From NCBI GenBank assembly GCA_018608245.1, contig JABAZY010000051.1, positions 14,624-52,137 of the forward strand: a DNA stretch of 37,514 bases, read 5' to 3'. The position numbers were made by a program, and so were the translations under genes. Shown one piece after another: positions 25,545-34,547 of the stretch (its first letter is position 1; the number at the start of each line of letters is the position of its first letter). A model generated the notes under the pieces. It saw nothing but the letters and a program-made list of their open reading frames with translations. It did not search any database and had not been told where the DNA came from. This DNA is from Alphaproteobacteria bacterium. GTDB taxonomy: Bacteria > Pseudomonadota > Alphaproteobacteria > Micavibrionales > Micavibrionaceae.

Positions 25545-26459
25545 TTAGGCTTTAGAGTTTAATCCCCACATCTCATAACGATCTTCATCGTCAAACCAGT
25601 TCTCTTGCACTTTAATGAATAATTTTAAATGCACTTGGGTTTCTAAAATATCTTCCAACTCTTCACGGGACATTTGGCCAATTTTTTTAATCATCGCCCC
25701 GCCCTTGCCTAAAATAATTTTTTTATGGGCTTCACGGGCAATGAAAATAGTTTGATCAATTTTAATACTACCATTTTCAAACGGTTCCCAGTTTTCAGTT
25801 TCGACCGTCAAATGGTATGGCAATTCTTGATGCAATGTTTTAAACAATTTTTCGCGTGTTACTTCCGCAGCCATTAAACGCATCGGCATATCTGTCACTT
25901 GATCTTCAGGAAAATGCCATGGCCCTGCTGGCATTTTATCTTTTAAATATTTCAAAAGATCACTAACCCCTTTTCCTTTTAACGCGGAAATCATAAAGGT
26001 TGCTTCAAAATCATATTCTTCATTAAGCTGTTGTGAGATGGTTAACAGCGCTTGCGGGTTAATACGGTCAATTTTATTTAACACTAAAATACAACGTTTG
26101 CCTGTCTCTTGCTGTAGGCGCTCCAAGATAATTTTTGTGCTGCCACCTATCTTTTTAGAGACATCTACAAGCAACAAAATCACTTCTGATTCAGCCACAC
26201 CTTCCCAAGCAGAGGCCACAATAGCGCGTTCCAATTTATTCTTGTTATCAGGTTGAAAAATCCCCGGCGTATCAACAAATACAATTTGTGTCTGATCTTC
26301 AATCACAATCCCTAAAACTCTAGTACGCGTTGTTTGCACTTTCGCTGATACAATAGAAACTTTAGTACCAATGATATTATTAATTAAGGTTGATTTACCT
26401 GCATTAGGCTCACCAATAACGGCTGCAAAACCAAATTTTGTGTTCTGCGTGTCAGTCAT
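25545..26459 (-). CDS. era: GTPase Era
   Basis: Era binds 16S rRNA and helps 30S assembly. The 304-aa protein has G1 GEPNAGKST, G3 DTPG, G4 NKID and the G5 region SALKG, and a C-terminal KH domain with HKKIILGKGGAMIKKIG. G1 reads EPNA where most Era have RPNV, a tolerated change. The ATG overlaps the rnc stop by one base (TAATG). It is the last gene of the rsh-DUF2062-acpS-lepB-rnc-era run. Confidence 0.95.
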   Translation of the reverse strand: MTDTQNTKFGFAAVIGEPNAGKSTLINNIIGTKVSIVSAKVQTTRTRVLGIVIEDQTQIVFVDTPGIFQPDNKNKLERAIVASAWEGVAESEVILLLVDVSKKIGGSTKIILERLQQETGKRCILVLNKIDRINPQALLTISQQLNEEYDFEATFMISALKGKGVSDLLKYLKDKMPAGPWHFPEDQVTDMPMRLMAAEVTREKLFKTLHQELPYHLTVETENWEPFENGSIKIDQTIFIAREAHKKIILGKGGAMIKKIGQMSREELEDILETQVHLKLFIKVQENWFDDEDRYEMWGLNSKA

Positions 26460-27151
26460 TATTTCTTACCTTTTAAATATTTCAACATTTTTAGTGCCAC
26501 AGTTTTTTCTGTTTGCCTACGTGATGGTCCCGTCGCAGAAATAGGTTCTTGCCCCTCAATAAGTATTTGAATGCTAAATTCTGGAGCATGATCCGGCCCA
26601 GTTTTATCAACAATTTTATATTCAGGAAGATCAAGTCCACGTGCCTGCACCCATTCTTGTAATTCTGTTTTAGGATCTTGCGGTGCTTCTTTTAATGTCT
26701 GGATATTGTCACCATATAAAGCCAAGACAACTTTTTCTACCGCCTCATAACCGCCATCAACAAAAATAGCGCCTAATAAAGATTCAACCACATCCGCAAT
26801 AATATTTTCATTAAGATGTCCACCAGAAGCACTCTCCGCATCTGACAAAATAATATGTTCATTGATTTTATGCGCAAGACCAATAATCGCCAAGGTTTTA
26901 CCCTGAACAAGCGCCGTATGGCGTTTCGCTAATCCACCTTCATTTTCACCCCTAAACTGAACAAATAAAGCATGTGAAATAACCAGCCCTAAAACACGAT
27001 CCCCTAAGAACTCCAATCGTTGGTAATTGGTCAACTCACCACTGCTTGAGTGTGTGAGTGCGCGCTTTAGCCATTTATGATCTTTAAATTCATAGCCTAA
27101 AATTCGCTGAATCTCTGTAAAATCATAATCACTAACGTTGCTTTTAGCCAT
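26459..27151 (-). CDS. rnc: Ribonuclease III
   Basis: RNase III cuts double-stranded RNA in rRNA and mRNA maturation. The 230-aa protein has the signature RLEFLGDRVLGLVI, the second catalytic cluster IIADVVESLLGAIFVDGG, and a C-terminal double-stranded RNA-binding domain (DPKTELQEWVQ to TEKTVALKMLKYL). Length is normal. It lies 3 bp after lepB and overlaps era by one base. Confidence 0.95.
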   Translation of the reverse strand: MAKSNVSDYDFTEIQRILGYEFKDHKWLKRALTHSSSGELTNYQRLEFLGDRVLGLVISHALFVQFRGENEGGLAKRHTALVQGKTLAIIGLAHKINEHIILSDAESASGGHLNENIIADVVESLLGAIFVDGGYEAVEKVVLALYGDNIQTLKEAPQDPKTELQEWVQARGLDLPEYKIVDKTGPDHAPEFSIQILIEGQEPISATGPSRRQTEKTVALKMLKYLKGKK

Positions 27152-27154
27152 AAT

Positions 27155-28003
27155 TTATTGAGCTTCTTCTTTAGGACGAACAGGGCCAATTTTTCTCAAG
27201 ATACGGCTGTAACGAATATTCTGGAACCATGTCATTGGATTGAATAAAACAGCTTCTTCTTCAGCAGAGAAAAACAAAATATCTGCACGACCGACTATAT
27301 TTTCAAAAGGAACATACCCTACAAATTGAGTTACACGGCTATCTTGAGAATTATCACGATTATCACCCATGACGAAAAAATGACGTGATGGCACCTTAAA
27401 TAATTCTGTATCATCTAACGGACCAATATCACTTTCTTCATAAATGCGGTGAATAATTCCACCTGGAAGTGTTTCAATATATTCTTTCAATGTCTGATTA
27501 TCAAAATCTGACCCCTGATCACGTACAAGGCTAACAAATTCACGTTCAACCCGAACGCCATTTATATATAGGCGCCCTTTTATAACCTGGACTGTATCAC
27601 CCGGCATTCCAACAATACGCTTAATATAATCAATTGACGGATTAGTCGGTAATTTAAACACCACAACATCACCGCGTTTAGGATCTTTCTCCGCCATACG
27701 CCCTTGAAAGTCAGCCAAGCCAAAAGGAAATGAATGCTTACTATAGCCATAAGCAGGTTTACTCACGAAGAGATAATCGCCCACTTTCAACGTTGGAAAC
27801 ATTGATCCTGAAGGGATATTAAACGGTTCGTATAGAAATGTACGAATGATCATAGCAAGAATAATTGCAATAATGGCTGTCTTTACAAACTCGCTCACTT
27901 CTTCCTTTGCATTTAAAGGTGCATCGACGCTATCAGGCTTTTTCTTGGGGTCTGCCTTCAGCACATTTTCTTGATCATCTTTGGGCTTAGTATCGCTCAT
28001 CAT
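27155..28003 (-). CDS. lepB: Signal peptidase I
   Basis: LepB cleaves signal peptides of exported proteins at the outer face of the inner membrane. The 282-aa protein has a charged cytoplasmic N-terminus of about 40 residues, one TM segment (FVKTAIIAIILAMIIRTFLY), the catalytic S67 in PSGSMFPTL, K128 in YIKRIVGMPGD, and the later box MGDNRDNSQDSR. Two ATGs lie side by side; the second (28000) has better SD spacing from AAGG. It sits between acpS (21 bp) and rnc (3 bp). Confidence 0.95.
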   Translation of the reverse strand: MMSDTKPKDDQENVLKADPKKKPDSVDAPLNAKEEVSEFVKTAIIAIILAMIIRTFLYEPFNIPSGSMFPTLKVGDYLFVSKPAYGYSKHSFPFGLADFQGRMAEKDPKRGDVVVFKLPTNPSIDYIKRIVGMPGDTVQVIKGRLYINGVRVEREFVSLVRDQGSDFDNQTLKEYIETLPGGIIHRIYEESDIGPLDDTELFKVPSRHFFVMGDNRDNSQDSRVTQFVGYVPFENIVGRADILFFSAEEEAVLFNPMTWFQNIRYSRILRKIGPVRPKEEAQ

Positions 28004-28024
28004 TATCCTTAGTTATCAGTTTGC

Positions 28025-28426
28025 CTATAGGGCTTCAATTAGTACTTGTGCCTGCGCATAGGGCGGTTCATCCGTTAAACTCAAATGCAGATAAGCTGTT
28101 TTACCTTCTGGCGTCATCGCTTGCAAGCGCGTATACGCGCCATTATAAAGTTTTAATTCTGGCTTTCCTAGATTATCGTTCAAAATCTCGATATCTTTCA
28201 TGTAAATACCGTCAATAAAGCCTGTTCCCAGCGCTTTTGCACAGGCTTCCTTCGCCGCATAATGCTTAGCAAAGGTCAAAATCGTTGTATTTGCCTTTGC
28301 TCGCGCGCTCGCCTTATCAATTTCTGCTTGCGTGTAATAACGTGACTGAAAGCGTTCACCGTGCTTTTCCATGATTTTTTCAAGACGACGAACATCCAAT
28401 AAATCTATCCCTGTGCCAATAATCAT
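28025..28426 (-). CDS. acpS: Holo-[acyl-carrier-protein] synthase
   Basis: AcpS moves the 4'-phosphopantetheine arm from CoA to ACP. The 133-aa protein has MIIGTGIDLLDVRRLEK (metal-binding Asp) and FAKHYAAKEACAKALGTG (metal-binding Glu), both diagnostic, and the usual length. It overlaps the DUF2062 gene by four bases (ATGA). Confidence 0.95.
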   Translation of the reverse strand: MIIGTGIDLLDVRRLEKIMEKHGERFQSRYYTQAEIDKASARAKANTTILTFAKHYAAKEACAKALGTGFIDGIYMKDIEILNDNLGKPELKLYNGAYTRLQAMTPEGKTAYLHLSLTDEPPYAQAQVLIEAL

Positions 28427-28950
28427 TTTTTATCCTTCAAATAGCGTGCTTTGTTTATGGCACAATAAAAAGCCCCATAAAAGAGTGGTAGAGTCACAAT
28501 CGCCAGAAAATACCCACCTAATAAAGTAGGCAAAAGAATTTTATATGGATAATCTCGTATACCCTGCAATAAAGACACATTAATTTCCTTAAGTAGAAAA
28601 TCTTCATACCCCAGAATGACAAATATGATTTTCCCGACTTGATATGATGCCGTCAGTATAAAAGGAAATGTCCACGGATTGCCAAACACCGTGCCAATAA
28701 CACCCGCAAAATAGTTCCATTTAAAGATAAAACAGATAAATAAAGCCTGAAGGATATGGAACCCTAATGTTGGCGTAAAAGAAATACTGCACCCTATCGC
28801 CAACCCAAATGCAATTGACGATGTTGTAGCGGGAATTCTTAAAACACGATGCTTAAAATAATTTAACGTACGTTTCCACCCCATGGATGGCCAAAATATG
28901 TTTCGAATACGTGAATGTATTTTTTGTTTATCACGGCGTTTAAATAACAT
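28423..28950 (-). CDS. DUF2062 membrane protein
   Basis: The 175-aa protein has the DUF2062 pattern: a basic N-terminus (KRRDKQKIHSRIRNIFWPSM), then IAFGLAIGCSISFTPTLGFH, FGNPWTFPFILTASYQVGK and a final hydrophobic stretch (LPTLLGGYFLAIVTLPLFYG). About three or four TM segments are likely. Its function is unknown. It lies 10 bp after rsh and overlaps acpS, so it is part of the housekeeping operon, in a place where related genomes often carry pdxJ. Confidence 0.82.
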   Translation of the reverse strand: MLFKRRDKQKIHSRIRNIFWPSMGWKRTLNYFKHRVLRIPATTSSIAFGLAIGCSISFTPTLGFHILQALFICFIFKWNYFAGVIGTVFGNPWTFPFILTASYQVGKIIFVILGYEDFLLKEINVSLLQGIRDYPYKILLPTLLGGYFLAIVTLPLFYGAFYCAINKARYLKDKK

Positions 28951-28960
28951 AGGCGATCAC

Positions 28961-31123
28961 CTATCTACCCTTGGCACGATCAACGGACGTAATTTCTGGT
29001 GTTGCGCGTAAAGCCGCGATCACATTATTTAAATGTTTTGTGTCAGTGACATAAACATCCAAAAGAATATCCCAGAAATCTAGCGAGCGATTAGTGATTT
29101 TCAAATTCACAATATTCCCACCGCTCTTACCAATCACAGTAGATACAGTCCCAAGACCACCTGGCTTGTTCATAAAGGTGATCTCTAAACGACCAACATG
29201 AGATTCTGGTGAATCTGGGCCGTCTCCCCACGCCACATCAATCCAACGCTCTGGAGTATCCGCAAATGTTTCTAACGTTTCACAATCAATTGTATGGATG
29301 GTAACACCCTTACCTGTTGTCACAATTCCGACAATACGATCCCCCGGAAGCGCATGACAACAACGTGCAAAATGGACTGCCATCCCTGGAATAAGGCCTT
29401 TAATTGGCACAGGTTTATCTGTGTCACTGCGGCGCGCCATTGCATAATCTTTAATATCACCAGACGGTACTTTCGCCATCTCAGCCTTATGCGCAGGGAA
29501 AATTGCCTTAAACACATCACGGGCAGAGAAGTGGCCAGAACCAATATTGGCATAAATATCATCGGCCTCTTCAACGCGTAATTGCTTTACAACACCCGCT
29601 ACTGCTTTTTCAGTGAATTCATATTCCTCTTTTTGGAATACTTTCTTCAACATAACCTGTCCAAGATTTATATACTCACTACGTTGTTGCTGGCGAATAA
29701 AGCGCTTAATATGTGAGCGTGCTTTCCCCGTTACAACAAAACGTTCCCACGCAGGAGAAGGGTTTTGGCTTTTTGAGGTAATAACTTCTACTTGGTCACC
29801 ATTCACAAGCTTTGTATTTAACGGCGCGATACGTCCATTAACTTTAGCACCTACACATTTATCTCCCACGCCCGAGTGAACGGCATAGGCAAAATCTACG
29901 GGTGTTGCGCCATTAGGCAGTTCAATCAAATCTCCCTTAGGTGAGAAAACAAAAACCTGCTCTTGAAATAATTCTAATTTTGTATTTTCTAAGAAATCTT
30001 CGGGGCGTTGTTCCTGTTCTAAAATATCCAACAATTCACGTAACCAGCGATAATTTTTTAAATCGCGTTGGTCAACTTTTTTCTGACCATCTTTATATGC
30101 CCAATGTGCCGCCACCCCGAGATCCGCTTCACGGTGCATTTCTTCCGTACGGATTTGAATTTCAATACGCTGACTTTCTGGGCCAATGATCGTTGTGTGA
30201 ATCGAACGATAACCGTTTGGCTTCGGCGTAGAAATAAAATCTTTAAACCGCCCTGGCACTGTTGGGAATTTCGAGTGAATAACGCCTAACGCATGATAAC
30301 ACTCACCCACATCATCAACCACAATACGGAACGCCATGATATCGGAAAGCTGCTCAAACGTAACGTTTTTACGCTGCATCTTTTTCCAAATGGAATAACG
30401 CGTTTTCTCACGCCCTGTTACCTTACAGTTAACACCTTCAGCTTTCATCAAACCATCAAGATCAGAGATGATTTTTTTAATAACGCTACCGCCCTCTTTA
30501 CGCAGAAACGATAGACGTTTACTGATACTGTCCTGTGCTTCTGGATTGATATACCCAAAAGATAAATCAGCCAACTCTTCCTTCACTTGATGCATACCAA
30601 TACGCTCAGCAAGTGGCGCATAGATATCTAATGTCTCACGCGAAATTCTAAATGTCTTATCGGGACGGTCTGCAAAATGATGAAGCGTGCGCATATTGTG
30701 AAGACGGTCTGCAAGCTTTACTAAAAGGGTCCGAATATCTTCTGACATAGCGAGCAACAATTTTCTAAAATTCTCAGCTTGTTTGCCTTCGAAAGTTTGG
30801 CTCTCAATTTTAGTCAACTTACTCACACCATTGACTAGATCAGCAACGTCTTTGCCAAACTTAGCTTCTAATTCCTCATAGGTGGCTGACGTATCCTCCA
30901 GCGTATCATGCAACATTGCCGTAATAATTGTATCAGGATCAAGGCGCATCTCTGCCAAGATCATCGAAACCTCAACAGGGTGCGTATAATAATCCTCGCC
31001 CGAGACACGCTTTTGCCCCTCATGCTTCTCTTTACAAAAAAGATAGGCTTCCTTGATTTTATCTTCATTGAGATCAGGCGAATAAGAACGCATAATCTTC
31101 AATAAATCTTGCAGTAATTGCAT
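28961..31123 (-). CDS. rsh: Bifunctional (p)ppGpp synthetase/hydrolase, RelA/SpoT homologue
   Basis: The 720-aa protein has the long-RSH domains in order: HD hydrolase (about 40-160, with YYTHPVEVSMIL and AMLHDTLEDT intact), synthetase (about 235-370, with FKDFISTPKPNGYRSIHTTI and AHWAYKDGQ), TGS (about 390-455, VFVFSPKGDLIELPNGATPV), a Cys-containing region (HFARCCHALPGD) and a C-terminal ACT domain (about 645-720). The intact HD suggests both making and breaking of the alarmone. It leads the operon down to era. An intergenic gap with a terminator separates it from rpoZ, so it likely has its own promoter. Confidence 0.95.
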   Translation of the reverse strand: MQLLQDLLKIMRSYSPDLNEDKIKEAYLFCKEKHEGQKRVSGEDYYTHPVEVSMILAEMRLDPDTIITAMLHDTLEDTSATYEELEAKFGKDVADLVNGVSKLTKIESQTFEGKQAENFRKLLLAMSEDIRTLLVKLADRLHNMRTLHHFADRPDKTFRISRETLDIYAPLAERIGMHQVKEELADLSFGYINPEAQDSISKRLSFLRKEGGSVIKKIISDLDGLMKAEGVNCKVTGREKTRYSIWKKMQRKNVTFEQLSDIMAFRIVVDDVGECYHALGVIHSKFPTVPGRFKDFISTPKPNGYRSIHTTIIGPESQRIEIQIRTEEMHREADLGVAAHWAYKDGQKKVDQRDLKNYRWLRELLDILEQEQRPEDFLENTKLELFQEQVFVFSPKGDLIELPNGATPVDFAYAVHSGVGDKCVGAKVNGRIAPLNTKLVNGDQVEVITSKSQNPSPAWERFVVTGKARSHIKRFIRQQQRSEYINLGQVMLKKVFQKEEYEFTEKAVAGVVKQLRVEEADDIYANIGSGHFSARDVFKAIFPAHKAEMAKVPSGDIKDYAMARRSDTDKPVPIKGLIPGMAVHFARCCHALPGDRIVGIVTTGKGVTIHTIDCETLETFADTPERWIDVAWGDGPDSPESHVGRLEITFMNKPGGLGTVSTVIGKSGGNIVNLKITNRSLDFWDILLDVYVTDTKHLNNVIAALRATPEITSVDRAKGR

Positions 31124-31139
31124 TACGTAACTCTTATGA

Positions 31140-31153
31140 TTAAATCGATTTAA
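31140..31153. promoter_or_regulatory. Perfect 14-bp palindrome before rsh
   Basis: TTAAATCGATTTAA lies 17 bp before the rsh ATG. The TTAA-N6-TTAA spacing differs from the CtrA box (N7), so I do not call it a CtrA site. It could be an operator or chance in AT-rich DNA. Confidence 0.25.
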
Positions 31154-31215
31154 TAACAGCCATTAGAGTAACACGGCTGAGGCTCAAAATCACCTTCTGA
31201 ATAGCTTTTAGGGCA

Positions 31216-31242
31216 TAAAAAAAGGCTGGATAACCAGCCTTT
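31216..31242 (-). terminator. Rho-independent terminator of rpoZ
   Basis: AAAGGCTGG-ATAA-CCAGCCTTT is a perfect 9-bp stem with a 4-base loop. On the minus strand it is followed by a T run and lies 22 bp after the rpoZ stop. Confidence 0.85.
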
Positions 31243-31264
31243 CATATTAATATTTAATCTCAGA

Positions 31265-31663
31265 TTATTCGCTAACAGGTCCGCCTGCTAAATCTGTAAG
31301 ATTTGGCTCTTCATCTTCAGCAGAGCCTTTAATTTCATCTTCAACGGGAGCCGCCGCTTTTTCTTCACCGCCAATTGATCCCCATTCTTCTTCACCATCC
31401 ATCATGTCAATAACGTCTTCACCATCATCGTCAAGCGCTATAACACGTTGGTTATTACGGATTAGGTCTTCTTTCAATTCTGCAACTTCTACTGTTTCAT
31501 CAGCAATTTCGCGAAGAGCAACAACTGGGTTCTTATCATTATCACGTTCAATCGTTAATGCAGCGCCAGAGCCAATTTTACGGGCGCGTTGAGAGGCCAC
31601 TAAAACAAGTTCAAAACGGTTAACTACTTTATCAATACAATCTTCAACGGTAACGCGTGCCAT
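31265..31663 (-). CDS. rpoZ: RNA polymerase omega subunit
   Basis: The 132-aa protein starts [20 protein letters not shown] and has [20 protein letters not shown] and [13 protein letters not shown], the omega signature. Omega stabilises the beta' subunit and is part of the ppGpp site. The C-terminal third is an acidic extension (EDGEDV.. to VEDEIKG), common in alphaproteobacteria. The gene has its own terminator and is divergent from the uracil-DNA glycosylase gene across 151 bp. Confidence 0.95.
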   Translation of the reverse strand: MARVTVEDCIDKVVNRFELVLVASQRARKIGSGAALTIERDNDKNPVVALREIADETVEVAELKEDLIRNNQRVIALDDDGEDVIDMMDGEEEWGSIGGEEKAAAPVEDEIKGSAEDEEPNLTDLAGGPVSE

Positions 31664-31814
31664 GATTTCTACCTTTAATTCTAATATATGGGCTGAATAA
31701 TCTGGTTTTATAGAGGGTTTTGATTAAAACCGCAAGCCCTTTAAAGGGGCATTATCCCACCCTAAAAGGCTTTTTTCAGCTTTATTTTCTACAAAAAGCA
31801 CCTTATGGATAGAT

Positions 31815-32471
31815 ATGAGCCAAAAAATGCAGACCAATAAGCCCCTTTTAATGCCCAAGCCTGATTGCCAGATATGCCCTCGCTTGGCGGCTTTTCGGGC
31901 GGAAAACCGTGCTAAATATCCAGATAAATTCAATGCTCCTGTTCCGTCCTTTGGGCCAGAGAGCGCAGAATTGCTTATTGTGGGCCTAGCCCCTGGCTTA
32001 AAAGGCGCTAATTTCACTGGTCGCCCCTTCACAGGCGACTTTGCAGGTGAGCTACTTTACAGCTCATTGCTAAAATACGGTCTCGCACAAGGTGAATTTA
32101 AAGCCCACCCAGATGATGGCCTAGAGCTGATTAATTGCCGTATCACCAACGCTGTTCGATGCCTCCCTCCTGAAAATAAGCCTACTGGCGATGAAATCAA
32201 CCAATGCCAGCCTTTTTTAAAAAGCCAGTTTGATCACATGCCAAACTTAAAGATCGTCATGGCGCTCGGTCTAATCGCCCATAACGCTGTTTTAAAAACC
32301 AGTGGTGAAAAATTATCGGCCTATAAATTCACCCATGGCGGACAGCACGAATTAGGTAATGGTCTAACCTTAATAGACAGCTACCATTGCTCAAAATACA
32401 ACACCTCAACACGTCGCCTGACAGAACCAATGTTCCATGATGTGTTTGAGATTATAAAATCTAACTTATAG
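31815..32471 (+). CDS. Family 5 uracil-DNA glycosylase (UDGb type)
   Basis: The 218-aa protein has the family 5 motif 1, LIVGLAPGLKGANFTGRPFT followed by GDFAG, and a motif 2 region reading DSYHCSKYNTSTRRL. Cysteines for the 4Fe-4S cluster are visible: C-x-x-C-P-R-L near the N-terminus, NAVRCLPPENKPT and QCQPFL. It removes uracil or other deaminated bases from DNA. The family lacks the catalytic Asp/Asn of classic UDG in motif 1, as here (APG). SD is weak; a second ATG at 31827 is possible. It is followed by cutA after 8 bp. Confidence 0.88.
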   Translation: MSQKMQTNKPLLMPKPDCQICPRLAAFRAENRAKYPDKFNAPVPSFGPESAELLIVGLAPGLKGANFTGRPFTGDFAGELLYSSLLKYGLAQGEFKAHPDDGLELINCRITNAVRCLPPENKPTGDEINQCQPFLKSQFDHMPNLKIVMALGLIAHNAVLKTSGEKLSAYKFTHGGQHELGNGLTLIDSYHCSKYNTSTRRLTEPMFHDVFEIIKSNL

Positions 32472-32479
32472 GTTAATAA

Positions 32480-32797
32480 ATGAGCCACCCAGTTATAATA
32501 ATTGTTACCGTACCAACAGAAGACATTTCCGAGAAAATTTCTCGTGATATTGTTGAAAAAAATCTAGCCGCAGGCATACAAATTAGTAATGTCAAAAGCA
32601 TTTATAAATGGGATGGTCAAATCAATGAGCGTATTGAATATGTTTTGAACATCAAAACCATGAACCATCATTTCAACGCCATAGAAAAAATTATTGATGA
32701 TCTTCACCCTTATGAAGTACCGCCCATTGAGCAAATAAAAATTGAAAAGGGTAAAGATAGTTATTTAAAGTGGGTCGAAGATAACACTAAACTTTAA
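32480..32797 (+). CDS. cutA: CutA-like divalent cation tolerance protein
   Basis: The 105-aa protein has the CutA pattern: an N-terminal strand IIIVTVPTEDISEKISRDIV, NLAAGIQISNVKSIYKWDG, a central NIKTMNHHFNAIEKIID and the conserved HPYEVPPIEQIKIEKG. CutA forms a PII-like trimer; its physiological role is unclear. It is downstream of the UDG gene by 8 bp. Its last 4 bp overlap the convergent leuA. Confidence 0.92.
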   Translation: MSHPVIIIVTVPTEDISEKISRDIVEKNLAAGIQISNVKSIYKWDGQINERIEYVLNIKTMNHHFNAIEKIIDDLHPYEVPPIEQIKIEKGKDSYLKWVEDNTKL

Positions 32798-34359
32798 TCA
32801 TCCGCAGGCTTAGATTTCTGACGTTTTGTTATCAATTTATTTAGCGCATGAACATAAGCACGAGCGGAGGATACAAGCGTATCTTTATCTGCTCCCTGCC
32901 CCGTCACGGTCTTACCATCTTCTTCTAAACGCACGGTCACTTCCGCTTGTGCGTCTGTACCACCTGTTACGGCATGTACTTGGTATAGCTGAAGCTTTGC
33001 ACCTTCATGTGGAATAATCTCACGGATACATTTAAAGATTGCATCAACCGATCCGTTTCCTTCTACTTTTGCAGATTGCTCTTCACCTTCAACAATCAGA
33101 GTCATCTCTGCTGTTTGTGGACCTTCAGTACCCGCCACGATTTGTAGTGATTTAAATTTGATATGATCATGATCACGACCGACTTCATCGTCTACAAGTG
33201 CAATTAAATCATCATCAAAAATTTCTTTTTTCTTATCTGCCAAATCTTTAAAGCGTTTAAAGAAGTCTTGGAACGCATTATCACCAATATCATAGCCAAG
33301 CTCTTTAATTTTTTCTTTTAACGCATGACGACCAGAATGTTTACCCAACACCAATTCTGATTTTGTAAGACCCACTGATTCAGGAGTCATAATTTCATAA
33401 GTTTGCGCATTTTTTAACATACCATCTTGATGAATACCGCTCTCATGGGCAAACGCATTCGCGCCTACAATCGCTTTGTTCGGCTGTACATTAAATCCAA
33501 CCGTCGTTGATAACATCTTCGACGCGCGCGTTAGCATTTCAGTTTTTATATTATTGTGAAACGGTGCTTTATCATTACGTGTCCGAATGGCCATCACAAT
33601 TTCTTCCAGCGCCGCATTACCTGCACGCTCGCCGATACCATTAATAGTACATTCAATCTGACGCGCCCCAGCTTGAATACCTGCCAAGCTATTTGCTACT
33701 GCTAACCCCAAGTCATTGTGGCAATGAACAGACAAAATCGCTTTATCAATATTTGGCACGCGATTCATTAACATAGTTATTTGCGCCGCATATTCTTCTG
33801 GCACCGCATAGCCGACCGTATCTGGAATATTAATCGTTGTTGCACCACATTTAATCGCAGTCTCAACACACTGACAAAGGAAGTCATCTTCCGTACGGCT
33901 ACCATCTTCCGCAGACCATTCCACATCATCAGTAAAACTACGCGCAAATGTGACGCTCTCGGCAACTGCTTCCAAAACAGTCTCTGGCGACATTTGTAAC
34001 TTATGCTTCATATGAAGCGGTGATGTTGAGATAAAGGTATGAATACGGCTTTGATGCGCAGGCTTAAGCGCTGTCGCTGACGCTTCAATATCTTTCTTGG
34101 TTGCACGAGACAAGCCACACACCACAGAATTAGTTAGAACTTTCGCAATCTCATTGACCGCTTCCCAGTCCCCCTGAGAAGCAATAGGAAATCCAGCTTC
34201 AATTACATCGACTCCCATTTCATCAAGAAAACGAGCTATCTTTAATTTTTCGTCCAAATTCATGGAACAACCAGGAGATTGCTCTCCATCACGAAGGGTC
34301 GTATCAAATATAATGACACGATTATTGGGATCTTGTTGATCAGTATTTGTAGAAGACAT
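32794..34359 (-). CDS. leuA: 2-isopropylmalate synthase
   Basis: LeuA condenses acetyl-CoA with 2-oxoisovalerate, the first committed step of leucine synthesis. The 521-aa protein has the N-terminal FDTTLRDGEQSPGCSMN, EAGFPIAS, the metal-binding SVHCHNDLGLAVANSLAG, TINGIGERAGNAALEE, and the C-terminal LeuA regulatory domain (about 390-510) that binds leucine. Length is normal for the LeuA type 1 form. AGGA lies 7 nt before the ATG. A 182-nt region upstream holds a leucine-rich leader peptide and two hairpins, so expression is likely controlled by leucyl-tRNA supply as well as by feedback. Confidence 0.96.
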   Translation of the reverse strand: MSSTNTDQQDPNNRVIIFDTTLRDGEQSPGCSMNLDEKLKIARFLDEMGVDVIEAGFPIASQGDWEAVNEIAKVLTNSVVCGLSRATKKDIEASATALKPAHQSRIHTFISTSPLHMKHKLQMSPETVLEAVAESVTFARSFTDDVEWSAEDGSRTEDDFLCQCVETAIKCGATTINIPDTVGYAVPEEYAAQITMLMNRVPNIDKAILSVHCHNDLGLAVANSLAGIQAGARQIECTINGIGERAGNAALEEIVMAIRTRNDKAPFHNNIKTEMLTRASKMLSTTVGFNVQPNKAIVGANAFAHESGIHQDGMLKNAQTYEIMTPESVGLTKSELVLGKHSGRHALKEKIKELGYDIGDNAFQDFFKRFKDLADKKKEIFDDDLIALVDDEVGRDHDHIKFKSLQIVAGTEGPQTAEMTLIVEGEEQSAKVEGNGSVDAIFKCIREIIPHEGAKLQLYQVHAVTGGTDAQAEVTVRLEEDGKTVTGQGADKDTLVSSARAYVHALNKLITKRQKSKPADD

Positions 34360-34380
34360 TTTTCTTTCCTTATTCGTTTT

Positions 34381-34407
34381 GCCTCAGGTGGGTAAACCCA
34401 CTACGGC
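34381..34407 (-). promoter_or_regulatory. leuA leader hairpin 2
   Basis: On the minus strand GTGGG-TTTA-CCCAC forms a tight stem, extended by GCC/GGC at the base across an internal loop. It ends about 20 nt before leuA's ATG. No T run follows, so it is not a canonical intrinsic terminator. Confidence 0.55.
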
Positions 34408-34444
34408 TATATCAATTCAGTTTATGTTTATTTCATGATTGAAA

Positions 34445-34492
34445 CCCCTGAACGTAGACGCATATACTTGCGCCTCATGCCCGTTCAGAGGG
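34445..34492 (-). promoter_or_regulatory. leuA leader hairpin 1 (anti- or pre-terminator)
   Basis: On the minus strand CTGAACG (with flanking CCC) pairs with CGTTCAG (with flanking GGG), and inside it AGGCGCA pairs with TGCGTCT around AGTATA. The left arm includes the last codons and stop of the leader peptide. A competing pairing exists between the CGCCCTC of the peptide's final codons and GAGGCG in the stem, so ribosome position could switch the fold. Confidence 0.6.
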
Positions 34493-34541
34493 CGATAAGG
34501 AGGTTTAGGAGCAGTAAGTTTCTAATCGAAATTTGTTGCAT
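34485..34541 (-). CDS. leuL: Leucine-rich leader peptide (leuL-like), 18 aa
   Basis: The ORF runs from ATG 34541 to TGA 34485 and encodes MQQISIRNLLLLNLLIAL. Seven of 18 codons are Leu, four of them consecutive (TTA CTG CTC CTA), using five of the six Leu codons. It lies 125 nt before leuA on the same strand, followed by two hairpins. This is the layout of amino-acid attenuation: shortage of Leu-tRNA stalls the ribosome in the Leu run and changes downstream folding. No SD precedes the ATG, and the promoter predicts transcription starting at the A of ATG. Confidence 0.8.
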   Translation of the reverse strand: MQQISIRNLLLLNLLIAL

Positions 34542-34547
34542 AGTTTT

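Noticed and set aside
25510-25545. AT-only hairpin (AAACAAA / TTTGTTT) after era
   Set aside because: The stem is weak and lacks GC; its T run lies on the plus strand, where no gene ends.
31140-31153. CtrA box before rsh
   Set aside because: TTAA-N6-TTAA has one base too few for the TTAA-N7-TTAA CtrA consensus.
31713-31750. GGTTTT-GATT-AAAACC and CCCTTTAAAGGG repeats between rpoZ and the UDG gene
   Set aside because: They may be operators, but they are short and neither is placed clearly against a promoter, so I do not list them as features.
31724-32032. 102-aa minus-strand ORF
   Set aside because: It lies mostly antisense to the uracil-DNA glycosylase gene, which has clear family motifs, and has no SD or recognisable product.
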